Assembly (NCBI GenBank): GCA_016584305.1
Contig: JACEEZ010011919.1
Span: forward strand, 441,001-505,000
Length of the DNA: 64,000 nt
Direction of reading: 5' to 3'
DNA from: Chionoecetes opilio
Lineage: Eukaryota; Arthropoda; Malacostraca; Decapoda; Majidae
Translations under genes and position numbers: made by a program
Shown here: positions 34,632 through 64,000 of the stretch, piece by piece
Position numbering within the stretch: position 1 is the stretch's first letter
Layout: each line of letters opens with the position of its first letter
The notes under the pieces: model-generated
The model's input: only the letters and a program-made list of their open reading frames with translations
The model's database searches: none
Told to the model about the DNA's origin: nothing

Positions 34632-35917
34632 CCTTGGCCAGTCCTTTGTGATGTGAAGAAAAGGAAAAAAAAAAATACAGTACAGTAAACCCTCTCGTAT
34701 CCGGACCTCATTATTTGGACCTCCACCTTTTTTTTTTTTTTTTTTTTTTTTGCCCGATGATGTGAGCCAGTGAGGTTAGAGGCCCAGGCCGCCAACCAAA
34801 GCTTTTATGACCCATCACTGAGCCTATTCTTTGTATACTGTAATTGTGGTTTCTTTGTTGTGTCCAAATGTTGTATTGGCGAGTGATCTGTGGCCATTGA
34901 GCCTTAGGCCCAGATCCAGCAATGGAGGTGGTATCTCCAGCTACCACCCACTCCCCCACCACCTAGATATTACCTGGCCTTTCTTCCATATCCAGCAAGC
35001 CTCCCTCGGTAGGTAGTAAACAGGTAGGAAGGCCCTGACTGGCTGGGCGAGTAATGATGTCATCAAACTTGTCATCAGTCACCAGCCAATGACAAACTGT
35101 TTCTAAAACCTCTCGACCAATCGCAAGTCAACAAGACGTATGACACGGCCTTTAAAGGTCGTGTCACACGGACACTTTTTCCGTTAGTGTTACGGGGTGG
35201 CCGTGGCAAGAATGTTTCCCCGTCACTGGCTACCCCGCCACCTCAACACCTTTAAATATCCCTTATTTATGGTGACACACAGTACTACACTGACCTAAAT
35301 AATGACACGTTTATATAACAAACAGCTCACCATAATCACTACGATGTATAATAACTAGCAATAAGACGTAAAACCCTGCCCACCCTGCTGGCGAGTGACC
35401 TGCCCCGCCTGGCGCCCTGCCTACCTCTAAGGACTACACGCTGTCATCCGCCTCACCTGTGCCTTCCTGAAGAAGACAGGTCAGCTACCACGCCTCTGAT
35501 AGCACCATAGGACATCACCAGGGATCATAGGGCTCCTCAAGGGGTCCTCACAGCCCTACAACCAACACCAAGGAGGAGGAAATCTCTGCCATCATGATAC
35601 AGCTGCCGGCTGCCAGACGTAGGACTGACAGTACTGTACAGTCACGCAATGAACTTCGCGAGCACTTGGGGCGAGTCAATCCCATCAATTTCTCATATCT
35701 TTTCCTTGTCTACAAATGTTCGCTCAGTCTTCTCTTAGAGACCCGCTCCACCCCCCCTAAGTAGCCACACCTGTTTCAAACCTTCCCGACTTTATAGCTC
35801 CCTGATGAGTAATTATAGTTTTAAATCCCGCACCAACAGCTAATGACAATTTAACAGCTCCCTCCCTCCCTCCCTCTTTCCCTCCCTTCCTCCTTCCATG
35901 GAGCCCTTCAACTGGGT

Positions 35918-35924
<7 letters not shown>

Positions 35925-36003
<79 letters not shown>
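35925..36003. repeat. TG microsatellite
   Basis: (TG)n of about 66 bp ending in four CGTG steps. Confidence 0.92.
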
Positions 36004-36005
<2 letters not shown>

Positions 36006-36089
36006 CAATAATATTGTTTGGAAATATCTATAATTAAAGTATTTTTAATTTTACATTATGTATGTGTATATTCCTCATTGTGTGATAGT

Positions 36090-36223
<134 letters not shown>

Positions 36224-36469
36224 CTAATCTGGTAATTATGGGTTTAACTCCTGCACAAACCAACCACTAAAGACATTTTAATAAGGTGACGTCTCGAGGT
36301 GCTAAAAACTTTATCCTTCTTGTGCCTCAAGCAAGGCTTTCTGATCCATTTACATCCTATAAGCTAAGTGGAGATATCAGGGCCAGGACCCATATATAAA
36401 GGAGAGGAAGGAGAAAGGGAGAAAGGGTTACTGAAATTTAAGAGGAATGGGAGGGAAGAAAAAGGTGAC

Positions 36470-36472
<3 letters not shown>

Positions 36473-36526
<54 letters not shown>

Positions 36527-36530
36527 TGGA
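36473..36530. repeat. GA microsatellite, short
   Basis: Uninterrupted (GA)n, about 25 units. Confidence 0.9.
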
Positions 36531-36918
36531 GGGAGAGATGGCCCCCGCGGGATTAACAACATCCCAGGGGAAGGAGGAGGAATGCATTGTACAGACTTTG
36601 AGAATATGAACGATAATTTATTGGAAAATACGAAAAGGAAATGGAAGGAGAGGATCTGAAGCCTGTGTGTTCGCGATTTAGGTGGAGTGACTGTACACTA
36701 CACCTGTACAGTACTGTATTTTTATTGTGTATTTTTACCGTAGATTTATATTTTTACATGATTTATCTTATGTTTATTGATATTTGCATGCCTCAGAAAT
36801 TTTCTATATTCACCTATTTTTTATTTTTTTATTTTTAATATGGGGGAATATAATTCCCCCCATTATTCGGACCACTCCTAGGCCCAATTAGTCCGGATAT
36901 GAGAGGGTTTACTGTATA

Positions 36919-37706
36919 CCGTATTTTACGGCGTATAAGACGCTGCATCTTGGAAGACGCACCCTGGTTTTGGAAAGAAATTTCTAAGAAAAAAGAAAAA
37001 AAAACAGACAACCAAAACTGTTGTCCGATATACAGTCATTTTCACACAAGAACACACTCACTATTCCATATCTTCATTCAGCACTGCTCATCAGCCATTT
37101 TTATTTTCTAGCTTGTATGCGATAGTATAGGTAATTGTCATGTTGGCTGGCTGAACATGTAGGCTACTCGCAGGTCGGACGGCGGGAGTGAAAACAAACC
37201 CGACCACGGCGGTGTGCAGCTGCGTGCCTGTCTGGCGTGCTGATCAGCTGAGCCTGGCTTTGTTGTCCTGAGTGTAAACACTTCTCACGTCCTCCCGTGC
37301 CTCACTACGTTGCCTGCCTCCTGTTCCTCACCACGTATTGTTTGAATTTTCCTGTATGCGTGTAGTATTTGTGATGGCTGCATGTACATAAGTATACAAA
37401 CTTTCATCTATAACAAACAAAGTTCATTATACACGGAATGGCTGTTGGCGCCAATCTGCCGAGGCGGAATGGCTCCCGCCAGTACCGCAGTAAATAGCAC
37501 AGCGTGAAGACAGATTAGTTGATTTGAATGTCTTATGGTATTTGAAATACTTTTAACAGATAAGTACTGAGGTTACGTCATATCAGAGGCTGAATTGAAT
37601 AGCTACCTAAGCTAACCTCCTACAACATTAGTCTTGGAAGACGCATGACTATTTTTCATTGAATTTTTTTGGGGAAAAAGTGAGTCTTATAAGCTGTAAA
37701 ATACGG
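36919..37706. mobile_element. TA-flanked TIR element (CCGTATTTTACGG family)
   Basis: Starts two bases after the TA that closes the previous element. Ends CCGTATTTTACGGCGTATAA and AAGCTGTAAAATACGG, each next to TA. Related ends are common Tc1/mariner-type MITEs in animals. Non-coding. Confidence 0.8.
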
Positions 37707-37921
37707 TACTCGCAATGATACAAGCAGATATGTTCCATGGAGCTTATTCATATATCAAGTTCTCATATAACCCAGGTATTAATACATAATGTGAATAGGG
37801 ATACGTTCCTGAGGGTGGGGGGGAAATTTCGGATAAGTTGTACTATTCCATAAGTCGGAAATGGCTACAGCCCCTTTTGTTTCGACTTATGGAGGTTTTA
37901 CTGTAATGTCAACACTCAATC

Positions 37922-38813
37922 ATTGGGGACATACGCCGGGGGGGGGGGGGGGGGCGTCGCCTCGCCCACCCTACAACGCCACTCCCGGGGGTCACCACGC
38001 GCGAGTCCCCATGCAGGCTCCCTTCCCATAATACCAAGCAACTCTCGACAGGAAGCATCAACTTGCTCCAGCCACGAACCTTGTGGTCGCCCCCTTGGCC
38101 TCCTCCACGCCGGTTTGTCTCTTACAGATACAACCCGATGGAAAGGATCGGTTTCAGGGTAGCGTGCCACATGCCCATATAGCCGAAGTTGGCGCTGATG
38201 GACTATGCAGGTAATAGGCCTCGATTCAGTCTCACGGTGCAATCGCTGATTTGACAGGTAATGATCCCAGCGATACCCCATGATTCTGCAAAGACATTTA
38301 TTACCAAAGGCATCGACTCGCCTCGTCAACTCACTATTTAGTGTCCATGTCTCACAACCATAGAGTAAGACAGGGATCACAAGCGACTTGAAGATCCGGA
38401 TCTTTTGTCCTCCTGCACAGGTACCGACAACGCCAAATACTCGTGCTGACCGAGTCCATAACACCTTGGGCTATGCCAATCCACCATAAGACTTCTTGAC
38501 GCGACCCGCCATCATTATGGACTACGCTACCAAGGTATGTAAAACTTTCCAAAATTTCAATGTCCTCGCCGCACGCATGAACAGACTGTATACTGTTTCA
38601 TCTAGTAAGTCTCCAAACTCCTGGACCTTGGTCTTGAGCCAGGAGACCTTAAGTCCCAAAGGCTTTGCCTCCTTGTGCAGCGCCTCGAGAGCCATCACCA
38701 ATACCTCCAGCAACTCAGCAAAGATTACTGCATCATCGGCAAAAACAAGATCAGTAATCTTGGTGTTGCCGAAGGATGCTCCACAATCACTTTGATCTAC
38801 AACTTTGCCCAAT
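37922..38813 (-). mobile_element. LINE, 3' part (reverse transcriptase C-terminal region)
   Basis: Begins in the palm region with GNTKITDLVFADDAVIF (catalytic FADD) and continues through SLVIPVLLYGCETWTL, RRVDAFGNKCLCRIMGYRW and RLYGHVARYPETDPFHRVV to a Pro-rich end. There is one frame change near 38460. It is the continuation of the piece at 41321-41998; the 2.5-kb element between them was inserted into this LINE. Confidence 0.85.
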
Positions 38814-38919
38814 GGGCAACTACATTCAGTTTTATGATCCCGTTAGAGCCTTTGAATCTCACTCAAATATACATGTTTCGCGGACTTCATACATAGCTAA
38901 TTTTTGGTACATGCTTCTA

Positions 38920-39712
38920 CAGTCAAACCTCAATATAACGGACCTCGATGTAACGGACTTCGGATATAACCGACTCCATTTGCGTAACTTTTTTTTCTTC
39001 TTCATTTTAGACTGCTTATCGCCGCTCGAATTGTCAACTCAACATAATTGTATTATTTTCTCATTTTACTTTGGAATGCTTGGGTTTTAAGGAGTTTTGA
39101 TGTATCACATATTAAGATATAATATTATAAGGAAGGAGTCTGTGTTGCTAGTGATTTAGTGGTAGAAGGTGTGTATTGTTTAAAATAGTGACTATTAGTG
39201 TTATGGCGTGGCCGCTGCTACGTCTCCCTATCACCTCAAAACCCTAAATCACCCTTATCTAAGGTGACACGCAGTGCTACACTGACCTAAATAGTGACAC
39301 GTGTATAGAACTGCACTTCACAACCATATATATATAATAATGAACATTAGTCATGATAATATGCAATACCTTTAGAAGCCACGGCTGAATCTGGCTCGTA
39401 GTAATTTGTTTACCTTTCACTAGAGATTGAGCTTGACTAGCTACACGGTCTGTTTGTGTTTGTGATTATTTCTCATTTATTTCACGTGTAGGAGCTGACC
39501 AAATTCAGCATGTAGTGCCAGTCACTGTTTACCTCCCAACATAGCTACACAGTTTGGTTGAGTTTGTGATTATTTCTCATTTATTTCACAATTTTTTCGT
39601 TTTTTTCATATATTTTTTCACCCATGGAAAAATACCCTCGCTATAACGGACAATCGGCTTTAACGGACCACTCCTCCCCCCCCCTTTAGTCCGTTATATC
39701 GAGGTTTGACTG
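38920..39712. mobile_element. Pogo/Tigger-like element, copy 1
   Basis: Ends CAGTCAAACCTCAATATAAC and GTTATATCGAGGTTTGACTG between TA dinucleotides. Multiple TAACGGAC subterminal motifs. The interior is shared, in the opposite direction, with 51968-53126. Non-coding. Confidence 0.87.
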
Positions 39713-40471
39713 TATATAGTTTTTTCAAATCAAAAGATTATTCAAATTCATTCAACAAATGTAACATTGGTGTCTAGGATGCATAGCAAATGAAAATATA
39801 TGCCTACATATAGTAATTATTTTCTCCTTAAAACCAACTCGTACATGCAATTCCTGATTCGGTAAGCGTCTCATTTAGTTATTATACCATTATATCATGG
39901 TAATAATTTAGAGTAATGCATTAATGAACGCTTGTTACCATATTCTTTATTTGTTGCCAGAGCAGTGTACGGCAATTTTCGACAGTGTAAGACAGTTAAA
40001 ATGTAAGAGGTCACAAGAAGAAGAAGGTAATGTCCTCAGGGCGAGGAGTTGAGTGTAGCCCCACACACGGTGGTAGTGAAGGTGTGAACACTGCAGCAGC
40101 AAGTGTTCAATGGTTTCCTAGACATTCCTGCGCCAGGGCACTTAATAGTTACCGAGTAAACACAAGCGACTAGCTTCGTCAGCGAACGTCACTCGTGAAA
40201 TATTATACAAACATCGTACTTTGGCAGCCGGGCCGTGTTTGTTTCAAATGTTGGATGGCGATATTATCCATGGCGTTAATCATGGTTTTTATAGAATAAG
40301 AAATCATACTACCCTTGTGCACACAATCTATAATCGTTCAGCATCAATGGAGAAATATATTCACCCAAACATTTTGACGTAACAGTTCCTTAAAGGCTGT
40401 CTGACCATACATGAGTAGATATACTTTCAAATACTATTTCTTCAAACCAATGTTCATGGTATGGACATGAA

Positions 40472-41129
40472 CAGTGGCGACTCGTGATAAAATAAAATGG
40501 AGGGACTGCAAGCTTTACACAACAGTAGGATACACAAATTTTACCTAACTCAGGTATGAGTTGTATTTGATGTTCACGGACTTCAGGGCATGGTAGTAGT
40601 GGTGGTGGTAGAAGGGATGGTGGGGGTGGTAGTAGAGGGGATGGCTGAGGTGGTGATGGTAGAATTACAGTATTACTTGAAAATAAAGTCGGTACCGCTT
40701 GATTTCAGTCTTTTCATTTAATGTCAGCTGGGAAAAGTTTATGTTTTGCAAATACTTCACTGGATTTTCCATCGTCATAGGGTAATTAAAGAAAGCATGA
40801 TTTAACCACACTGTAACACGCACTGTAAACACGAGGGACGAGATTCAGCTGCCTTGGCTGCAGCTCATTGTGTATATAAGCGGCGCGGCGGCGGCGCAGA
40901 CATGAATCGTACAGCAAATATGAAAGTAACTTAAATTGGTCTGGTTTTAATGAAAATTCGCTTAGTAATGTATTGAAAATAATTAAATAATATACTATAA
41001 TGACTTTTTATTCTGATATATTTGTTAGTAGTGTATCAATTCTGCTGTGTCTCTATAGGCATTATACACCTAGCAGTGAGTGTTTGGGGGTGCTGCAGCT
41101 CTGCAGCCCTATGCCACGAGCCGCCACTG
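40472..41129. mobile_element. hAT-like MITE
   Basis: Inverted ends CAGTGGCGACTCGTG and CACGAGCCGCCACTG. The flanks are GACATGAA and GACATGAG, an 8-bp target duplication with one mismatch, typical of hAT elements. No open frame. Confidence 0.82.
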
Positions 41130-41320
41130 GACATGAGTATATCAAAACCATTGGTTTTATTAGCGAAAAGCTGATTTTCAACATAACACTTAAGATTGCC
41201 TTATTTTGGTTAAAATAACATCAAATATTGGTCGCTAGCACCCAGTTGTCCGCAAGTTGCCTATCTAATCAAGATTTATGGACATTTGGAACGGGATCTT
41301 AATATTCAGTGTAGTGACCC

Positions 41321-41998
41321 ATTCCTAGTCCATATAAGTGTTGAAAAGTGATGGGGCAAGGATGCACCCTTGCATCACCCCTGTATTCACAGGAAAGAAG
41401 CTGGATACAACTCCCCCACACTTCACAGCACTCTCAGTCCCAGAGTACAGACCAGTCATCAAACCAATAGTCCTTGCAGGAATCCCGTGAAGTCGCAAAA
41501 GATCCCAGAGTGACTCATGATCAGGGCTTTGAAACGGTTTAAGGGAACGAAAACGAAAACGGAAACTAACGAAATTTTGCTCGGAACAAAAACGGAAACG
41601 AAAACGTTATCATATTTACTGTTCTGGAGCAAAAGCGATATTTTAAATGCAACCCACGGATCATGGCCTCACCCCCAGCTATGAGGAGCTCCATACTAAC
41701 TGATATTACAAACACCAGCTGCCTTTCCACCCCTCAACTTTGCTACAGCCTCTCTGACTTCATCAAGAGAGGGTGCGGTTTCGTCAATGGGAGGATCGGC
41801 ATCCAGTGGTGTGGAGCTGCTCAATTGGAGGGTCCACCGTGAACAACTGTCAACACTGGCACATATCAAAGATGCTGTATCTGCCTCAACCCCACAATTC
41901 CATGGCTGCCGCTCATAAATAGTGGGCTGTGACTGGAGACAGTGAAGATAACTGACAAACAGTGACATAGACAAAGTGAGATGGTGTAGAGATAACAC
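41321..41998 (-). mobile_element. LINE, 5' part (endonuclease-RT linker and RT start)
   Basis: Minus-strand frames give PSLDEVREAVAKLRGGKAAG, the usual linker between endonuclease and reverse transcriptase, and then LRLHGIPARTIGLMTGLYSG and GVMQGCILAPSLFNTYMD. Sequence between these (41520-41690) is deleted or replaced by an AACGGAAACGAAAACG-type repeat. It joins 37922-38813. Confidence 0.8.
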
Positions 41999-41999
41999 T

Positions 42000-42785
42000 A
42001 TTTAGCCATTACCACCATGCTGCTAACCCTCATTCACACAATTGAACTGGCACAGAGGATACCTATTTCCCATTCCAACATGGATAGACGTAGGCCTACA
42101 TATAAACAACAATAGAAAAACGATGCTGTATTAAATTATTTACAGGTTGGATAAGAACAAAATTGAAGAAAACTACACACGTTGCCATACAAAAACTTGT
42201 ATAAAAATAAATGCCCGTACAATGAAGATGGGTGCAAATTCATGAATCTCGTATAATTGAATTTTTGTATATTGAATGCTTGTATAATGCAAGCATACTG
42301 TCTATCTGAATAATAAGGCATGATCTGAATAATAGGGCATGCTATATCTATCATAAAGTAAAGTTGGGCAGTGCACAAATAGCACACTGAAAAATGACAT
42401 ATTAAAAAAAATCATAATAGCAAACCTAAAATCCTAAACATAAAACCAAAACAAATGTTTGGTGACAACCTGGCTGCAATGGAGTCACATCTGTGATAAA
42501 CCTTTATTAAAAAAAATTTGATTATGCTTGAAAAGAATACAATTTTCTCCTTAAGTTGCATATTTCATTGTATTCTTCAACAAGGAAATGTAAACACGAT
42601 ATGAACAATTACATTACATACAATTACAATTACATAAAACATAAACTCCTATTATGGTTTAAATTAACCACAAGTGAATATTAAATATTTGAATCTCAAA
42701 GCATGATACTGTATATTAATCATCAAATTAAATTCTGTGATGTAACAAATGTAACATACTGAATAAGAATTTGATTATAAACTCT
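42000..42785. other. A/T-rich stretch downstream of the helicase gene
   Basis: No coding match. It would be the 3' UTR if the helicase ends at 42786; TTTATT near 42505 (AATAAA on the minus strand) could be its polyadenylation signal. Confidence 0.35.
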
Positions 42786-61273
<18,488 letters not shown>

Positions 61274-61295
61274 CTGTGCAAAGAAAAAGAAAACA

Positions 61296-61435
61296 TAAGA
61301 ACATAAGAAAATAAAGAAGCTACAAGAGGCCGCGAGACTACACGTGGTAGTTCCTGTTACTTAATACTATCTACATCCACCTTTCATATCCATCCATGAA
61401 TTTATCCAGCCTCCTTTTAATTAAAGATCCCTATT
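61296..61435 (-). mobile_element. LINE 3' end (CR1/jockey-type), minus strand
   Basis: Reverse complement of the family 3' end: AACATAAGAAAATAAAGAAG then CTACAAGAGGCCGCGAG. It lies 22 bp upstream of BRIP1 exon a. Confidence 0.78.
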
Positions 61436-62600
61436 GACTAAAACAAACATGACACGTTATTGCCAGAGGGAGTCACAATAACGTGTTTACCTGGAAGTCA
61501 CAATCCTCAGAAAGATTTTGAAGGGGCACAATATCATGAAGAAAACTAGTCTTAGTAAGCCAGCAAATGACGGACTAGAAATAACTGTCTATACCTGTAT
61601 CCTGCTGGGAATATCATCATATTATATGTGTGTGTGTGTGTGTGTGCTTGTGTAGTACATAGGCTACATTTAAACCAATACATCATCAGCGTATCGCCGT
61701 CGTCCAAGGAATACAAATTGCCGAGAAGAAATTTAACTTTCAAACAAATGTCTGACGCAGGGAGGAGATAACTCGGCGATAAATATTTCTCTTGGGCTCC
61801 GACAACCCATAATGGCTGGCCGGGGAGTCTCATAAATCTCTCCCAGCCATCACCTCCGACCCGCCACCACCACCACCACCCCGCCGAGACACAGCTCAAC
61901 AGGCTTCCACTTTGGAGCCAAGGTTTGTTGATGGGGTGGGGATACGCCCGTGTTGGAGCACAGGGCAGCGAACATGGGGTGTCTTGTATCGGGGTTGATC
62001 AGGCTTTCGGCGAGCTGTCGATAATAATGGGCCTCAGCGGGGAAAAACCAACAGAGGGCGTGTAAAGGCACGGCCGGAGACGTCCCGGGAATAAGTAAGT
62101 GTTGGAGGGAAGGGAGGGAGGGAAGGGAGGGAGGGAGGGAGGGAGGGAGGGAGGGAAGAGGTATTTCCCGGTGACGTGCACACACCTGAGGCGGCAGCGT
62201 GGAGGGAGGAAGGGCGACCCGACCCACTTCATTAGGGTTCCTTCTATTAACGTGTACTTTTACCCTACTACTGATGATGATATTCGGGTAGCCCCTATAA
62301 TTCCCCTCCCCCCCCCCCATACACACATACAGCCAGTGCGGTAGCTACAGTCTGTTTAATATGGCTGCGTGTGTCACTAGACGCGCGCAGTTCCAGTCGG
62401 ACTTCGTCTCGAAATCTTTCCTTGGAAACGCGGGTAGTTAGGGCTGTCCCTCTTGAGCAGGGAGATGGGGAAAACCCTTATTGAGTGAATTATTCAATTC
62501 ACCTTAAATCTCGCTGGCATAAGAGGCAATGCGACAGTAGGTAAGGAATTTCTAAACATCCAAAAAGAGAATGAAGCAACAAATATGAGAGATCAAACCC
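61436..62600. other. Unannotated, partly GC-rich
   Basis: Contains a short TG repeat (61627-61644) and a GGGA repeat (62100-62157). I looked for BRIP1 upstream exons (Walker A, SPTGSGKS-like) on the minus strand and did not find them. Confidence 0.35.
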
Positions 62601-62689
62601 GCACACGGACAGGCGATCTGCCGTCACCTCGATGCTCATGCCGCCACGCCCGCCATAAAGTGTGGGCCGCGTTCCGCCCTCGACAAGTT

Positions 62690-62920
62690 ACAATATAACT
62701 CAGCTCCGCCCACCCCATCCTGCCCTTGCGTACCCCGAACCCTCCATCGCAGCCATTTACAACAACCCGAAATCCAATCACACCCTCGCCTGGCACACTC
62801 ACACACACACGCGGGCAGAGGGTACGTGTAGTGTGCCCGCCAGGCTAGCGTGTAGTTTCAAAGTTCAACACAAGATGGCGTCAGGTTTCACTTTTCGAGA
62901 GTTCAATTTAACTTAACCCC
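62690..62920 (+). promoter_or_regulatory. Possible housekeeping-type promoter
   Basis: CpG-containing region with CTCCGCCCACCCC (GC-box-like), AATCCAATCAC (CCAAT) and ACAAGATGGCGTCAGG, which looks like the YY1/initiator context of many first exons. The frame after that ATG stops after 13 codons, so a spliced or upstream-ORF transcript would be needed. Weak evidence. Confidence 0.25.
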
Positions 62921-63388
62921 TTTCTGATCTCTTCTTCCTCCCTCTTGCTGTCGAATAAGATACAAATATGTCCCAGGTAGGAGGGCTCGACAAAGAAAGT
63001 CTGAATAAAGTAGTTGAAGAAATATTAACGGTGAATCCTTACTAGCATAACTTTGTGAATCTAGTGTGTGCATCCATATCAGAACACAAAATCATAAAAA
63101 AAAGTATGATAGGGTTCGGGAAAAGTGTAATGAAAGTAAAGGAGAGTGAGGAGGCCTAGGTATGGAGGGGTGTGGGGGTAGTGTTGGGGGGGGGGGTGCT
63201 GGTAACACTCCGAAGTTTACCTCACCACATTACAATTACCGCATATACTAAGTTAACGAGGCTAATAATAAAGCTAATTACACTTAACCACAATATAATT
63301 ACTGCATATATAAGGTAACAAGTCTGGTAGTGATCCATTCCTACCTAAGTTGAAGTGGACATAGAGACAAAATACCGCCACTAGCTTC

Positions 63389-63470
63389 CTTATTTTCTTA
63401 TGTTTTTATGTTCTCATGTCCTTATGTGTTTATGTCCTTATGTTTTTATGTCCTTATGTTCTTATGTCCT
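63389..63470 (+). repeat. LINE 3' end with expanded TTATGT tail
   Basis: TAGCTTCCTTATTTTCTTAT followed by about eight variants of GTTTTTATGTCCTTAT. The tail of the CR1/jockey-type family has expanded into a minisatellite. Confidence 0.7.
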
Positions 63471-63472
63471 TA

Positions 63473-63503
<31 letters not shown>

Positions 63504-64000
63504 TTTATCCTCGCCCGGAGGAATACAGACAAAAACAAAGCAACAAGGACAAGCCAAGGAGTTAACTTAAGTACTAGAGCAAAAACAAAACCAAGAACAT
63601 AGTATAGGCACATTAGGGGCCATAGTATCAAAGTGCAAAGAATACACATACATGGACACTTGTGCTACCCCACATTCTGCACAAACAGCAGACCCAGCCA
63701 CCGCTGTTGTATAGGTCCACATACATAGGCCGAGCTCTGCCTGACAGGTGATGATGGAGTTCGTAGAGAGCTCCACCCTACTCCTTAAGCTGAACACGGA
63801 GTGTCGACGGATCACATCCAGATTGTTCACCCCGTTCCTAGCGAAAGCCAGGGACGAGCTGCACCACCTGGGCAGCCCCAGAAGCCTCTTAAGGATGTCA
63901 TTGTGACAGACCTTAAGGCGGTTCAAAGTGGCCACCTTGTACCGCGACCACAGCGAGTTGCAGTATATAGAGTAGCAGTGACTCCTGAATAACTCCATCT
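63469..64000 (-). mobile_element. Second copy of the YADD LINE, running off the window
   Basis: The minus-strand frame MELFRSHCYSIYCNSLWSRY to the stop at 63567 matches the C-terminal region of the LINE at 53760-56797 almost residue for residue. The tail (ATT)n is at 63472-63500. The upstream part is outside the window. Confidence 0.87.

Larger units (their letters stand above)
38814..41320. mobile_element. 2.5-kb TIR element inserted into a LINE
   Basis: Ends GGGCAACTACATTCAG and a right end whose reverse complement is GGGTCACTACACTGAA. Removing it would rejoin the LINE sequence close to ...FNTYMDW and KVVDQSDCGASFGNTK. It carries two smaller elements (38920-39712 and 40472-41129). No transposase frame was seen. 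Confidence 0.65.

Noticed and set aside
61552..62326. BRIP1 5' exons on the minus strand
   Set aside because: The open frames contain no helicase motif I or N-terminal similarity and are Pro/Trp-rich by composition.

Overview
This is a repeat-rich window of arthropod nuclear DNA, most likely from a decapod crustacean. The organism is inferred from four things: interstitial (TTAGG)n-type telomere-motif arrays, very long GA, AT and TG microsatellites, a dense mix of DNA transposons, LINEs, SINEs and Helitrons, and spliceosomal genes with GT-AG introns. I see no prokaryotic gene, operon or CRISPR array.

Three host-type genes are supported. (1) At 2729-5254 (+), a two-exon gene encodes a 412-residue PIF/Harbinger (HARBI1/ALP1-like) nuclease-fold protein. 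The reading frame is intact, but two of the expected catalytic aspartates are replaced (N178, E228). (2) At 7261-11223 (-), a two-exon gene encodes the kinetochore protein CENP-T. It has an N-terminal TPRRLLRR motif, a C-terminal histone fold, and between them about 23 tandem repeats full of CDK-type (TPTK/TPTR/SPRK) and Aurora-type (RKSV) consensus sites. One missing base at about 8475 breaks the frame. (3) At 42786-61273 (-), fourteen exons encode the FANCJ/BRIP1 helicase from just before its iron-sulfur domain to a possible stop codon. The exons carrying the N-terminus and Walker A motif are not in the window. Splice phases agree at every junction.

Layout: 0-2 kb and 16-18 kb hold TTAGG-rich arrays with a shared ~155-bp cassette. 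2.5-11.3 kb holds the first two genes. 11.4-16.1 kb holds hAT-like, TIR and SINE fragments and a 1.1-kb nested palindrome. 19.0-20.6 kb holds two non-autonomous Helitrons with internal minisatellites. 21.6-22.1 kb is an extremely C-rich tract. 24.6-26.7 kb is homopolymer-rich sequence of doubtful base quality. 26.9-41.3 kb is a graveyard of TA-flanked TIR elements, a transposase-like coding remnant with a SINE in it, a CR1/jockey-type LINE and a LINE split by nested transposons. 42.8-61.3 kb is the helicase gene; its introns carry a hAT element with a nested pogo-like element, LINEs with a SINE insertion, a Helitron remnant and long GA/AT repeats. 61.3-64 kb has LINE fragments and one possible promoter.

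The three genes are not functionally linked by the sequence. CENP-T acts in kinetochore assembly, BRIP1 in DNA interstrand-crosslink repair, and the Harbinger-derived gene is of unknown role. All calls are from reading the sequence, without database searches; gene names rest on recognised motifs.
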